14,103 bases of DNA from Bacillota bacterium (GCA_023481335.1 JAMCWI010000166.1:1-14103); one strand, 5' to 3'. Numbered from the stretch's first letter, positions 6,649 through 14,103 are shown. A program made the numbers and translations. Notes: a model not told the origin generated them from the sequence alone.

Positions 6649-9129
6649 TTGGCCACTCGTAAAAGCCGAAGGCTCCGGCCCGGACGCTTACTTTTTCTGA
6701 TAGCAGCCCTTTTTGTACTGATAGGCGGTTTTGCCTCATTGGGCTATTTCGCCTATGCCATGTCGGACATGCCTGCCTTTGATCCTGTGCGATTGGAGAA
6801 TATGGTGCCAACCTCAATCTATGATAAGGATGGAAATCTGGTCACCAGAATTGGTACGGAGAACAGGGAACCCATTAAACTTAACGAAGTGCCGACGGTG
6901 GTAAAGGATGCTTTTCTGGCCATCGAAGATGACCGTTTTTACGACCACCATGGCATCAACTTTCGCAGTTTTGGCCGGGCTCTTTTCAAAAACATTACAT
7001 CCGGTGAAATTCGTGAAGGTTTTAGTACGATTACCATGCAGTTAGTGAAACTTTCCTATTTAACTCCCGAGCAGAGTCTAAAAAGAAAATTGCAGGAAAT
7101 TGTAATTACTCTGCAAATGGAACGGCACTTTACCAAAGACGAAATTTTTGAGATGTACCTGAACAAAATTTATTTCGGCCAGGGTGCCTATGGGATTCAG
7201 TCAGCAGCTCAAACCTTCTTCGGCAAAGATTTGAAAAAGGATCAGCTGACGTTAGAGGAAGCTGCTTTCTTAGCCGGGTTACCTCAAGCACCCTCCGCCT
7301 ATTCCCGTTATCTGGATGGTGCGGAATCTGAAGATGATCAGACAAATAATCAGAATTCGGATAAGAACAAGCAAGAAATAGAAGAGAAACAACAGAAAGA
7401 TTATGAGTTAACCTTAAACCGTCGCAATACGGTTCTGCTTCGGATGGAAGAAGCCGGCATGATTACGAATCAACAACGCCAAGAGGCGGCAGCCAAACCT
7501 CTGCCGGACGGCAGTAAGATGCAGGCCACCCGCTATCCTTATCCCTATTTTATTGATTATGTCACTGAGAAGCTTGTGCAGAAATATGGTCCCGATATGG
7601 TATACAAAGGTGGTCTGAAGGTATATACCACCCTGGACCCAAAAGTACAAAAGATTGCCGAGTCTGCCCTGGCAAACCCCCGGAATTTTCCTAAATCAAT
7701 CGTTGATAAAGACGGTTTGGCGCAGCCCCAGGGGGCCGCTGTTTTCATGGAACCCGGCACCGGTTATTTGCGGGCCATTGTGGGTGGCCGTGATCATAAG
7801 CTGCAAAGGGAGTTGAACCGGGCTACCCAGTACCAGCTTTACAATGGCAGGAAGATTGGCCGTCAGCCGGGTTCCGCCATTAAGCCCATCGTGGCTTACG
7901 GCCCCGCCGTGGAATATAGGGGTATGGGTCCTGCTTCGGTCATTGATGATATCCCCACCAGCTTTGGCAGTTACAGCCCCAAGAACTCCGACGGGAGTTT
8001 TAAGGGTTTAATTACCATGCGGACGGCCTTAACAAGTTCTGTCAACATTGCAGCCATCAAGCTGTTACAGCAAACAGGGCTGGATCAGGCGGTAAAATTT
8101 GCCCACGGTCTGGGCATTACTACCTTGGATGCCAACCAAGACGGGCTGGCCATGGCCCTGGGCGGTGTATCCTCCGGTGTGGTGCCGCTGGATATGGCCG
8201 GAGCCTACGGAGCCTTTGCCAACCAGGGTGTCTATGTGAAACCCTATGCCATTATCAAGGTGGAAGACCAGCAGGGTACTTTGATCGACCAGTTTAAACC
8301 TGAACAAAGACGGGCCATGAAGGCCACCACCGCTTATCTGGTTACCGATATGCTGCGTTCCGTTGTGCAATCCGGTACCGGTACCCGGGCAAACTTGGGA
8401 GCAAGGCCGGCAGCCGGCAAAACCGGTACCACGGACGACGGCAAGGATATTTGGTTTGTCGGGTATACCCCCGAGCTTGTGGGTGCTGTATGGATGGGGC
8501 ATGACAAACCCCAACCCATGCCCCGGTCTTTCGGTGGCATCTACCCGGCCATGATCTGGCGGGAAGTGATGAGCAAGGCTTTATCCGAAGTGCCGGTTCG
8601 TCAATTTGACAGACCTGGCGGTATTATAACCGCCACCGTGGACAGTAAGTCCGGTCTGCTGCCGGGACCAAACACCCCGGCGAACCATATGGTATCCGAC
8701 TTATTTGCCGATGGGACGGTTCCCAAAGAGGTGGACAAATTGCACCAGGTCATGGAAGTATGTGCCACCACCGGCGAACTGCCAAACGATTATTGCCCGG
8801 ATCGTATCACCAAGGTAGTGGTTAAATTACCCTACACAGTTCCCCCCACCGTGGCAGATTTTGCCATAAGGGCGCCGTTAAATACTTGCACCCTTCATAC
8901 ACCGGATGGCATTGACCCTGCGGCTGCGGAAAAATACAAACTGCCCTCTATTTTACCGCAGCCGGACGATGATGACGTTGAAGAGGATGAAGAAAACCCG
9001 GGAGTACAACCCGGAAACGGAGATAACTGGCTGCCTGGCACCACAGGCCGTCATAAAACCGAGGGAGATCTTCGGAAGGCCGCAATAATAAGAGAGGCCG
9101 CAAGGGAAAAATTAAGGGAGTACAACTAA
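6649..9129 (+). CDS. Class A penicillin-binding protein (PBP1A family, transglycosylase/transpeptidase)
   Basis: This 826-residue bifunctional peptidoglycan synthase is anchored by one N-terminal helix (about residues 13-37). The GT51 glycosyltransferase domain has catalytic Glu93 in EDDRFYDHHG, a variant second motif GFSTITMQ (124-131; GGSTIT is usual), RKLQE (146-150) with the second Glu, and KDEIFEMYLN (163-172). A charged Gln/Asn/Lys/Glu-rich insert at about 225-252 precedes the linker. The transpeptidase domain has SAIK (Ser409 nucleophile), SVN (464-466) and KTGTT (591-595). A C-terminal region with Cys705, Cys716 and Cys747, in a pattern seen in clostridial PBPs, is followed by an acidic tail (about 773-782). 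The start is TTG with AAAGGGGG eight bases upstream. The gene is monocistronic with its own promoter and terminator. I give no gene symbol because ponA/pbpF/mrcA naming is uncertain. Confidence 0.95.
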   Translation: MATRKSRRLRPGRLLFLIAALFVLIGGFASLGYFAYAMSDMPAFDPVRLENMVPTSIYDKDGNLVTRIGTENREPIKLNEVPTVVKDAFLAIEDDRFYDHHGINFRSFGRALFKNITSGEIREGFSTITMQLVKLSYLTPEQSLKRKLQEIVITLQMERHFTKDEIFEMYLNKIYFGQGAYGIQSAAQTFFGKDLKKDQLTLEEAAFLAGLPQAPSAYSRYLDGAESEDDQTNNQNSDKNKQEIEEKQQKDYELTLNRRNTVLLRMEEAGMITNQQRQEAAAKPLPDGSKMQATRYPYPYFIDYVTEKLVQKYGPDMVYKGGLKVYTTLDPKVQKIAESALANPRNFPKSIVDKDGLAQPQGAAVFMEPGTGYLRAIVGGRDHKLQRELNRATQYQLYNGRKIGRQPGSAIKPIVAYGPAVEYRGMGPASVIDDIPTSFGSYSPKNSDGSFKGLITMRTALTSSVNIAAIKLLQQTGLDQAVKFAHGLGITTLDANQDGLAMALGGVSSGVVPLDMAGAYGAFANQGVYVKPYAIIKVEDQQGTLIDQFKPEQRRAMKATTAYLVTDMLRSVVQSGTGTRANLGARPAAGKTGTTDDGKDIWFVGYTPELVGAVWMGHDKPQPMPRSFGGIYPAMIWREVMSKALSEVPVRQFDRPGGIITATVDSKSGLLPGPNTPANHMVSDLFADGTVPKEVDKLHQVMEVCATTGELPNDYCPDRITKVVVKLPYTVPPTVADFAIRAPLNTCTLHTPDGIDPAAAEKYKLPSILPQPDDDDVEEDEENPGVQPGNGDNWLPGTTGRHKTEGDLRKAAIIREAAREKLREYN

Positions 9130-9131
9130 GC

Positions 9132-9168
9132 AAAATACCGGCTCACCCATAGGGGTGGCCGGTATTTT
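9132..9168. terminator. Bidirectional Rho-independent terminator
   Basis: An 11-bp stem AAAATACCGGC (9132-9142) / GCCGGTATTTT (9158-9168) continues, past a one-base bulge, into CACCC/GGGTG with an ATAG loop. The stem ends in T on both strands. It lies 3 bases after the PBP stop, and 58 bases past the stop of the convergent EamA gene, so it can serve both. Confidence 0.85.
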
Positions 9169-9226
9169 AGCTTGTTGAAAAACTACCGGTAAGCAGGCAG
9201 ACTGGCTATTCCAAAAGCTAGTAAAA

Positions 9227-10183
9227 TTAGTCTTTTAAATTACCTGCCTTGTGCTCCTGTGCCTTGACTTTTTGGTTCTGAAATGCGCCGGCTACTCCAA
9301 ACAGCACCAGGGCCGTTCCAGCAATGATCCAAATACTGATTGTCTCACCCAATATTAGCCAGCCTAAAAATACTGCTACCACGGGATTTACATAGGCATA
9401 GGTCATTACTATGCTGGTGGGCAGTAGTTTTAGGGCCATGAGATAGGATGTAAAGGCCAGCAAGGAGCCAAATACCACCAAGTAGCCAAAGGCCCACCAG
9501 GCTTCGGTGTTCGGGTTGGGATTCGGCTCGTTCATCAGCAGCGCCAGTATGGCGAAACCGATACAACCGAAGACCTGCTGGTAGCCCGAACTTACGAAGG
9601 GGTTGATGGATACCTGTTTTCTGCGCAACAACAGGGATCCGATTCCCCAGCTTATGGCTGCGGTCAGTAACGCGATTATACTTAAAACGTCCGCATGGGA
9701 ACTTTCTTTAAAGGCAGGCACTGTGAGCAGACCGATTCCCACAAATCCAACCAATAATGAAAATACAAGAAGCTTGGTTGGTGATTTGCGATCTAAAATG
9801 CCTTCCATAAGGGCCACCCACATGGGGGTGGTACCCACCAGCAGCGCTGCATATCCGGAATCTGCAAACTGTTCGGCCCACATCACCAGCCCGTTGCCGC
9901 CTACCCAAAGAAAAATACCGGATAAGGCTAAAATCTTTAGTTCTTCTCTGGTCAACTTAAGGGTCTGCTTAAACAGATAAGCACCCAGTAAAAGGATGCA
10001 GCCGGCCAGGGCCAGCCGCATGGCTCCCATGGTAAAGGGAGGAAACCCGGAACCCTCCCGTACTGCCACACGGATTGCCAGATAGGTGCTGCCCCAGACA
10101 ATATATACAACAAGCAAATGAAAAAAACCCACCCAATTGGAGGAGGTTTGCGTTGACAGGCCGACCTGTGAACTGTTGGACAT
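9227..10183 (-). CDS. EamA-family (drug/metabolite transporter superfamily) permease, YedA-like
   Basis: This is a 318-residue polytopic inner-membrane protein with about ten hydrophobic segments, built as two EamA repeats. Diagnostic segments are YIVWGSTYLAIRVAV in the first helix, ALLVGTTPMWVAL at the end of repeat one, and YAYVNPVVAVFLGW then LGE near the end of repeat two. These most resemble the YedA/RhaT-like exporter branch. Such proteins export amino acids or other metabolites or drugs; the substrate cannot be told from sequence. The ATG has GGGAG eight bases upstream, and a likely sigma-A promoter lies 35-62 bases upstream. The gene stands alone, convergent with the PBP gene. A short NPNPN repeat lies in a loop (about residues 217-222). 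No truncation or frameshift is seen. Confidence 0.9.
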   Translation of the reverse strand: MSNSSQVGLSTQTSSNWVGFFHLLVVYIVWGSTYLAIRVAVREGSGFPPFTMGAMRLALAGCILLLGAYLFKQTLKLTREELKILALSGIFLWVGGNGLVMWAEQFADSGYAALLVGTTPMWVALMEGILDRKSPTKLLVFSLLVGFVGIGLLTVPAFKESSHADVLSIIALLTAAISWGIGSLLLRRKQVSINPFVSSGYQQVFGCIGFAILALLMNEPNPNPNTEAWWAFGYLVVFGSLLAFTSYLMALKLLPTSIVMTYAYVNPVVAVFLGWLILGETISIWIIAGTALVLFGVAGAFQNQKVKAQEHKAGNLKD

Positions 10184-10217
10184 TTGATTAGCTCCCTTTT
10201 ATCTACCTTTAGGAAAT

Positions 10218-10245
10218 ATTTTATCATCTTTTATTAGACTTGCAA
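10218..10245 (-). promoter_or_regulatory. Candidate sigma-A promoter of the EamA transporter gene
   Basis: On the minus strand, -35 TTGCAA (10240-10245), a 16-base spacer, and -10 TAAAAT (10218-10223, five of six consensus bases). The position, about 35 bases above the start codon, is right for a short leader. Confidence 0.55.
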
Positions 10246-10352
10246 TATTCAGTATTGGAATTATTATGTATACTTTTCCAAGGGAAGCTGGGTTTCAACG
10301 TGATCAATGTGCCTGCAGGCCGCGCCTGTTGAGGACAAATAAAACAATTCAT

Positions 10353-10376
10353 AAGACGATCTGTTTTACAGGTCTT
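10353..10376 (-). terminator. Possible weak terminator at the end of the ABC permease operon
   Basis: On the minus strand the segments AAGAC-CTGT-AAA-ACAG-ATC-GTCTT can fold into a hairpin with a three-base internal bulge. It spans the permease stop codon (10366-10368). A U-rich but interrupted stretch (TTGTTTTATTTG) follows. The stem is short and AU-containing, so the call is tentative. Confidence 0.35.
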
Positions 10377-11226
10377 TTCTTTCAAATATGTACATGGCTA
10401 AACCAACAGAAATCAAAACATAAAACATTACATAAACCAGCATGGCATTACTGGGTGGCGCTGAAACTCCGAAAGGCCCGAGGGAAAGAACGGATAACGG
10501 GTTGGCTTCGCTGCCGGTCACAACCGCGATGATCTTTCTATACAAGGCATCACTGGGCATCAGCAGGCTTGTGGCAATACCGATGCTAACCAGTTTGGCA
10601 TTGGCGATGGCACTGCCGATTTGCTCTAAAAAGCCGCCAACCATTCCCAAACCGTAAAGAATAATTGACACGATGCCGGCGGTTAATGTTCTAAAGACCG
10701 TGCTGAGAACCAACGCAACCCCGAGAATTACCAGCGGTTGCAGAACAAAAATAAAGGCACCAAAGGTTAAATCCCGTGTCGTAGCCAGGCTGAACACTCC
10801 GGGATGATAGTGGCTGTTAAGGGCTAAGACTGCCAAATAAAGGGCCACGGCATAAACTGAAAGCATCGAGCCGTAGCCGAGAAATTTGCCAAGGATGATT
10901 TCCCGGCGTCTCATGGGTTTAGATACAATGGCATGCAATAAACCGTTTTCAATTTCCGCAGAAATGGAGCCAACGCTGGCCAACATGGACAAAAGGGCAA
11001 TTAAAAAGGACGAAAAGTATAACCCGGCACCTAAAAGTTGATTGCCGATCATCTGCTGCATCATTAAAGGAGCCCCTCGCATGGCCTTCATGCGCAGCAT
11101 TTCCTGTGCTGTAAAGTCCAGTGCCAGCCCATATAAAAATACAAAAGCCACTGAAAGAATTGCTGTTACAAAAAAGACCTTTTTTCTTAATACCTCTAAG
11201 AATGTTAAACGGGCAATGGTAAACAC
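10366..11226 (-). CDS. ABC-2 type transporter permease (NosY-like)
   Basis: This is a 286-residue integral membrane subunit. The N-terminus MFTIARLTFLEVLRKKVFF is the usual opening of ABC-2 permeases, running into the first helix (about 17-36). A cytoplasmic stretch, five further hydrophobic segments and a C-terminal helix ending in FERKDL follow. Between helices two and three lies the motif ENGLLHAIVSKPMRRREIILGKF, typical of this family. The start is GTG (11224-11226), three bases after the ATPase stop, with AAGG six bases upstream; coupling with the ATPase gene is very likely. It is the last gene of the sigma/anti-sigma/ABC unit. Related pairs export lipids, antimicrobials or other envelope-active molecules or aid copper-enzyme maturation; the substrate here is unknown. 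Confidence 0.88.
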   Translation of the reverse strand: MFTIARLTFLEVLRKKVFFVTAILSVAFVFLYGLALDFTAQEMLRMKAMRGAPLMMQQMIGNQLLGAGLYFSSFLIALLSMLASVGSISAEIENGLLHAIVSKPMRRREIILGKFLGYGSMLSVYAVALYLAVLALNSHYHPGVFSLATTRDLTFGAFIFVLQPLVILGVALVLSTVFRTLTAGIVSIILYGLGMVGGFLEQIGSAIANAKLVSIGIATSLLMPSDALYRKIIAVVTGSEANPLSVLSLGPFGVSAPPSNAMLVYVMFYVLISVGLAMYIFERKDL

Positions 11227-11229
11227 GCA

Positions 11230-12183
11230 CTACCTTCCTTCCGCGTCCCCGTTGCCGGAGACATATTGTAAGAACAGTTTTTCCAGGGAATCGGTTATGG
11301 GGGTTATCTCGTATAAATCAAATCCGGCCTCTGTCAACTTTCTCACCGTTAGGGGTATGTATTGCTCCCCGGCACAAGCAATGAGCAATTCTTGCCTTTT
11401 TCCTGTTTCACATCTGCCGAGGTCTTTTTTAGAAATCAGTTGGGCAGTATCGGCAATAACATTGTCAATATTTAATTCCGGTTTATGTCCTCCGATGACC
11501 ACTTTAAGCCTGAAATCCCGGGCCGTCAACTGCCGCCAATTCCCCTGATAAAGCAGCGTTCCTTCCCGGATAATGGCAATGTGGTCACAAACGGTCTCCA
11601 ACTCACTGAGCAGGTGGCTGTTTAAAAAAATGGTCTTTCCCCGCTCTTGCAAGGAAACCATCAGATCCCGCACCACTTTCCTGCCAATGGGATCCAGGGC
11701 AGAGGTGGGTTCGTCCAAAAAAAGCAGATCCGGGTCCGGCAGCAGGGCGCAGCCCAGTCCGATGCGCTGCTGCATCCCCTTGCTGTAACTGCCTACTTGT
11801 TTATGTCCGTGAGGGGTTAACCCCACCATATGCAGTACTTCCGGAATACGCCGGGAAATCTCCCCCGCAGACAGTCCAAAAAGTCTCCCATGCAGTTGGA
11901 GTAAATCCTCTCCCGACAACCAGTCATGGTAACGAAAATTCTCCGGCAAAAAACCCACCTTTTTACGGAGCAACACATCTTGAATGGGCCTGTTGAGCAC
12001 CTTTGCTTCACCGGAAGTAGGATGCAGCAGGCCCACCAGCATTTTTACCAGGGTACTCTTGCCAGCCCCGTTGGGACCTAATAAGCCAAATATGGAACCT
12101 GTGGGAACTGCCAGGGAAATATCCCGGCAGCCCCCCATTCCTTGATAGGTCTTGGTTAAATTACTTGTTTCAATGGCTAACAC
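11230..12183 (-). CDS. ABC transporter ATP-binding protein (exporter type)
   Basis: This 317-residue cytoplasmic ATPase pairs with the ABC-2 permease downstream. Walker A is GPNGAGKST (36-44), the signature is SYSKGMQQR (132-140; YSKGM in place of LSGGQ, as in many NosF/CcmA-like exporter ATPases), and Walker B is LLFLDEP (153-159), followed by the D-loop SALD and switch His190. The Q-loop position reads FLPEN, with Glu in place of Gln, also common in this branch. The last 90 or so residues form a divergent C-terminal domain (about 215-317) that may contact the permease or a regulator. The start is GTG (12181-12183), eight bases after GGAG. The gene begins 32 bases after the anti-sigma stop with no promoter or terminator seen between them, so it is probably co-transcribed. 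Confidence 0.92.
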   Translation of the reverse strand: MLAIETSNLTKTYQGMGGCRDISLAVPTGSIFGLLGPNGAGKSTLVKMLVGLLHPTSGEAKVLNRPIQDVLLRKKVGFLPENFRYHDWLSGEDLLQLHGRLFGLSAGEISRRIPEVLHMVGLTPHGHKQVGSYSKGMQQRIGLGCALLPDPDLLFLDEPTSALDPIGRKVVRDLMVSLQERGKTIFLNSHLLSELETVCDHIAIIREGTLLYQGNWRQLTARDFRLKVVIGGHKPELNIDNVIADTAQLISKKDLGRCETGKRQELLIACAGEQYIPLTVRKLTEAGFDLYEITPITDSLEKLFLQYVSGNGDAEGR

Positions 12184-12215
12184 ACGATTCGCTCCAATTC
12201 CATTTATTGAAGGAT

Positions 12216-13337
12216 TTAATATAACGATTCGGCAATTTTAACTGCCTCTGCACGATCTAACATGCCGCTCAATTGGAAGATGACACCCTGGTCAACCCAC
12301 ATAAGATGACTCCAGCCTCCCATGTTTTGAGCATAAATGGCTTCATTACCGCCGATGCTTAGCTTTTCCAGTTTGCCTTCACCGGTATCAGGAATAACCA
12401 TGGTATTCTGCCAGTCCTCGATGCTGGCCAATTGCTTGCGAAAATCCTCCGGCAGAATGGGCAGATCCAACAGGGCGGCTCTTAAGTCCCGGGCATCCAC
12501 GCCGGAAGGAACGGTCACTTCGGGAGTGGCAAACTGGGCCAGGGAGAAATTGGTACGCTGGTCATTCTTACTAAACTCCATACGCACACCGGCAGGAACA
12601 TGGACGCTAAAGGTCTTGCCTTCCAGAGACGACGGCAGCAGCGTTTGCGCACCCAATCCCTTCAACAGGGCATTGGCTTGCTCCACCTGGAGGCTGAATT
12701 GGGCTTTGCCGCCTCTGTGCAAGGAAACCTTTTCTTGCAGGGATAATCCCGCCGGGATATAGTCCGGCTGCTTTACTTCAAAGGGCAGTTCTGCCTGGGC
12801 CTCGGCCAGTGAAACTTTTACTTGTTCCGGTTTCTTGGTAACTTCCATTTTACCAAATTGCTTGAGATCAACTTCTCCCACCTTGGTTTCAATGGCTCTG
12901 GCCATTTGCTGCATCTCCTCGGGGCTTACCTTGACCATTTGAATTTTTTGCACCCGGAAAACCGATAGTAAATCTGCCACAGCCTCTTGAACCGGTGCTA
13001 AGCTGAGCACGCCGGTTAACAGTAAAACAGAGGCAGCCACCGCAGTCCATTTTTTAAATTTGTTACTCATCCTTCCCATTCCCTCTTTCTTTTTCGAATA
13101 AACTAATGTATTGGGAGCCTGGTGTCTACTAGGATTATGTTTGGAAATCCTCTCATCGAGAGCATGCTGAAACCTTGTTAAACGGTTATCTGTCCAATCT
13201 GCCAAATCTATTAATTCTTCAAGGATCTTTTTGCAGCGGGAGCAATGTGCCGCATGTTCTTCAAACTCAACTCTTTGGGCGTCGGCGATTTCTTTATCAA
13301 GATATGCTTGCCATGCCCCTTTATCCGGACAACTCAT
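12216..13337 (-). CDS. Membrane-bound zinc-finger anti-sigma factor with DUF4367-like ectodomain
   Basis: This 373-residue protein is predicted to hold the adjacent ECF sigma factor inactive until an envelope signal arrives. The cytoplasmic N-terminus has the anti-sigma zinc-finger pattern H-x3-C-x2-C (His28, Cys32, Cys35). A linker leads to one membrane helix (about 98-114). The large extracytoplasmic part contains LPFEVKQPDYIPAGLSL and ends with NEAIYAQ...WVDQGVIFQLSG...AVKIAESLY, the layout of DUF4367-type sensor domains. The ATG follows a full GGAGGTGA with 4-base spacing and starts four bases after the sigma stop, so the two are translationally coupled. The ligand or stress sensed is unknown. 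Assignment to the zf-HC2/anti-sigma class is firm; the DUF4367 label is from recognition of the C-terminal pattern. Confidence 0.88.
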   Translation of the reverse strand: MSCPDKGAWQAYLDKEIADAQRVEFEEHAAHCSRCKKILEELIDLADWTDNRLTRFQHALDERISKHNPSRHQAPNTLVYSKKKEGMGRMSNKFKKWTAVAASVLLLTGVLSLAPVQEAVADLLSVFRVQKIQMVKVSPEEMQQMARAIETKVGEVDLKQFGKMEVTKKPEQVKVSLAEAQAELPFEVKQPDYIPAGLSLQEKVSLHRGGKAQFSLQVEQANALLKGLGAQTLLPSSLEGKTFSVHVPAGVRMEFSKNDQRTNFSLAQFATPEVTVPSGVDARDLRAALLDLPILPEDFRKQLASIEDWQNTMVIPDTGEGKLEKLSIGGNEAIYAQNMGGWSHLMWVDQGVIFQLSGMLDRAEAVKIAESLY

Positions 13338-13341
13338 GATG

Positions 13342-13860
13342 TCACCTCCCTGATTGACCTAGAAACTCTTCATATGCCCGTTTAAAACGCTCCCGGGCAC
13401 GACTTAAGACGGTCCCCACCGAACCTCTGTTAAGATCAATCGTTGCCGCTATTTCATCGTAGCTGTACCCGGAAAACTTCATTAACAGCACCAAACGATC
13501 CCGAGGCAGCAGTTCTAACAGGGCTTGATGAACCAGACGAATTTCTTCCTTATCCATGAGCTGGCTTTCTGCGGAACCCACATAGGAAACAGAATCCTCC
13601 ACATCCGCAGGATCAACATATCGATCTTCTCTTCTGCGTCGGCTTCCCTCGCTACGCATGTGGTCATAACATAGGTTGTTTGTAACTTTAGCTAACCAGC
13701 CTGCGGGACTTCCAATGTTGGACAAGCCGGCCCGATGCAGGCGCAGAAAGGCTTCCTGGGCTACATCCTCGGCGGCTGCGACATCACCCAAGAGAAAAGC
13801 TGCCTGGCGTACCAGTCTGCCATACAATTCATGATAGATTTTTTGAAATTCACTTTCCAT
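13342..13860 (-). CDS. RNA polymerase ECF-type sigma-70 factor
   Basis: This small sigma factor directs RNA polymerase to a specialised promoter set. Region 2 is FLLGDVAAAEDVAQEAFLRL to NNLCYDHMRSEGSRRR (about residues 22-76), and region 4, with its helix-turn-helix, is LLPRDRLVLLMKFSGYSYDE to RGSVGTVLSRARERFKR (about 118-161). There is no region 1 or 3, as expected for ECF sigmas. The open frame begins at an ATG at 13905, which has no properly spaced ribosome site. I prefer the ATG at 13858-13860 (172 residues), where GGTGA lies four bases upstream, the same geometry as the anti-sigma gene, and the product starts MESEFQKIY. The gene heads an operon with its anti-sigma factor and an ABC exporter. 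An ECF-like promoter at 13972-14000 suggests autoregulation. Confidence 0.9.
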   Translation of the reverse strand: MESEFQKIYHELYGRLVRQAAFLLGDVAAAEDVAQEAFLRLHRAGLSNIGSPAGWLAKVTNNLCYDHMRSEGSRRRREDRYVDPADVEDSVSYVGSAESQLMDKEEIRLVHQALLELLPRDRLVLLMKFSGYSYDEIAATIDLNRGSVGTVLSRARERFKRAYEEFLGQSGR

Positions 13861-13971
13861 ATTTTCACCACAGGTCGATACGGCTTCCAATGGGACAGCC
13901 GGCATATTTACACTAATGGTGCCACCCCCTCTTCCCGGTTGCGCAACATTTGGTTTAGTGGTTTCATACTA

Positions 13972-14000
13972 TAGACCGATTAGAGGAGAAAAAGATGACA
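13972..14000 (-). promoter_or_regulatory. Candidate ECF-sigma promoter of the sigma/anti-sigma/ABC operon
   Basis: On the minus strand TGTCATC (13994-14000) is followed by a T-rich 15-base spacer and CGGTCTA (13972-13978). This resembles ECF promoters with a TGTCA/TGTAA-type -35 and a CGTC-type -10. It lies just above the sigma gene, as expected for autoregulation. The -10 has one extra G relative to CGTCTA, so recognition is plausible but unproven. Confidence 0.45.
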
Positions 14001-14070
14001 CCCTGAAAATTATTTTTCTTTAAATATTTATATCACTAGATTTCCCGGGAAAAGAATTAGCATGACAGAA

Positions 14071-14096
14071 GGCTATCCCCTCCTTAGGAGATAGCC
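14071..14096. other. Hairpin at the right edge
   Basis: GGCTATC (14071-14077) pairs with GATAGCC (14090-14096), with a partial inner TCC/GGA pairing. On the plus strand the bases after it are TAAAATC and then the window ends. On the minus strand no T-tract follows. It may end a gene to the right of the window; its role cannot be judged from this side. Confidence 0.35.
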
Positions 14097-14103
14097 TAAA
14101 ATC

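Noticed and set aside
8065..8514. 149-codon minus-strand open frame inside the PBP gene
   Set aside because: It is antisense to the catalytic transpeptidase region; composition and length are those of a shadow frame and no promoter or ribosome site supports it.
10311..10320. GCCTGCAGGC palindrome near the end of the ABC operon
   Set aside because: It is only 10 bp with no loop or T-tract; it is not a terminator and no repeat partner was seen in the window.
10266..10532. Plus-strand 88-codon frame beginning in the EamA/permease intergenic region
   Set aside because: Most of it overlaps the ABC permease in antisense, there is no ribosome site before its ATG, and the translation resembles no family.
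12337..12762. 141-codon plus-strand open frame inside the anti-sigma gene
   Set aside because: It is antisense to a recognisable anti-sigma ectodomain; Ser/Arg-rich low-information translation and no start signal.
13961..13966. TGAAAC (minus strand) as a SigW-type -35 for the sigma operon
   Set aside because: No CGTA/CGTC block lies 16-17 bases downstream; the TGTCATC/CGGTCTA pair just upstream fits better.

Overview
The window reads as chromosome of an endospore-forming, low-to-moderate-GC Firmicute. The evidence is strong GGAGG-type ribosome sites throughout, frequent GTG/TTG starts (6 of 12 genes), a YunB sporulation protein, a KMSKS-type tyrosyl-tRNA synthetase, a clostridial-style class A PBP and an ECF sigma/anti-sigma pair. 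Gene content and flavour fit Peptococcaceae (Desulfotomaculum/Desulforamulus-like); this is an inference from recognition, not a database match. No integrase, IS transposase, CRISPR array, tRNA or rRNA was seen.

Layout, left to right. (1) 1-4056, minus strand: an oligopeptide ABC transporter operon in the order oppA-oppB-oppC-oppD, with oppD cut by the window edge. A perfect 14-bp hairpin lies between oppA and oppB. (2) 4057-4501: an AT-rich intergenic region with the likely oppA promoter, some dyads, and a 28-bp near-perfect inverted repeat just past yunB. (3) 4502-6442, minus: tyrS followed by yunB. The yunB Shine-Dalgarno lies inside a perfect 12-bp stem. (4) 6443-6648: a divergent promoter region for tyrS (minus) and the PBP gene (plus). 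(5) 6649-9129, plus: a class A penicillin-binding protein, ended by a probably bidirectional terminator. (6) 9227-10183, minus: an EamA-family exporter. (7) 10366-13860, minus: a compact four-gene unit made of an ECF sigma factor, a zinc-finger membrane anti-sigma factor, an ABC ATPase and an ABC-2 type permease. An ECF-like promoter sits upstream of the sigma gene.

Most genes are recognisable families. The Opp proteins form one peptide importer. The sigma/anti-sigma pair probably senses an envelope signal and drives its own operon, including an ABC exporter-like pair of unknown substrate. The least ordinary items are in the DNA between and at the edges of genes: the yunB SD-sequestering hairpin, the long inverted repeat at 4415-4479, the oppA-oppB hairpin, and the sigma-factor control region. 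I found no clearly new multi-gene system; the sigma/anti-sigma/ABC module is the nearest candidate. Several starts were moved from the longest open frame on the basis of ribosome-binding sites (oppB, yunB, sigma factor).
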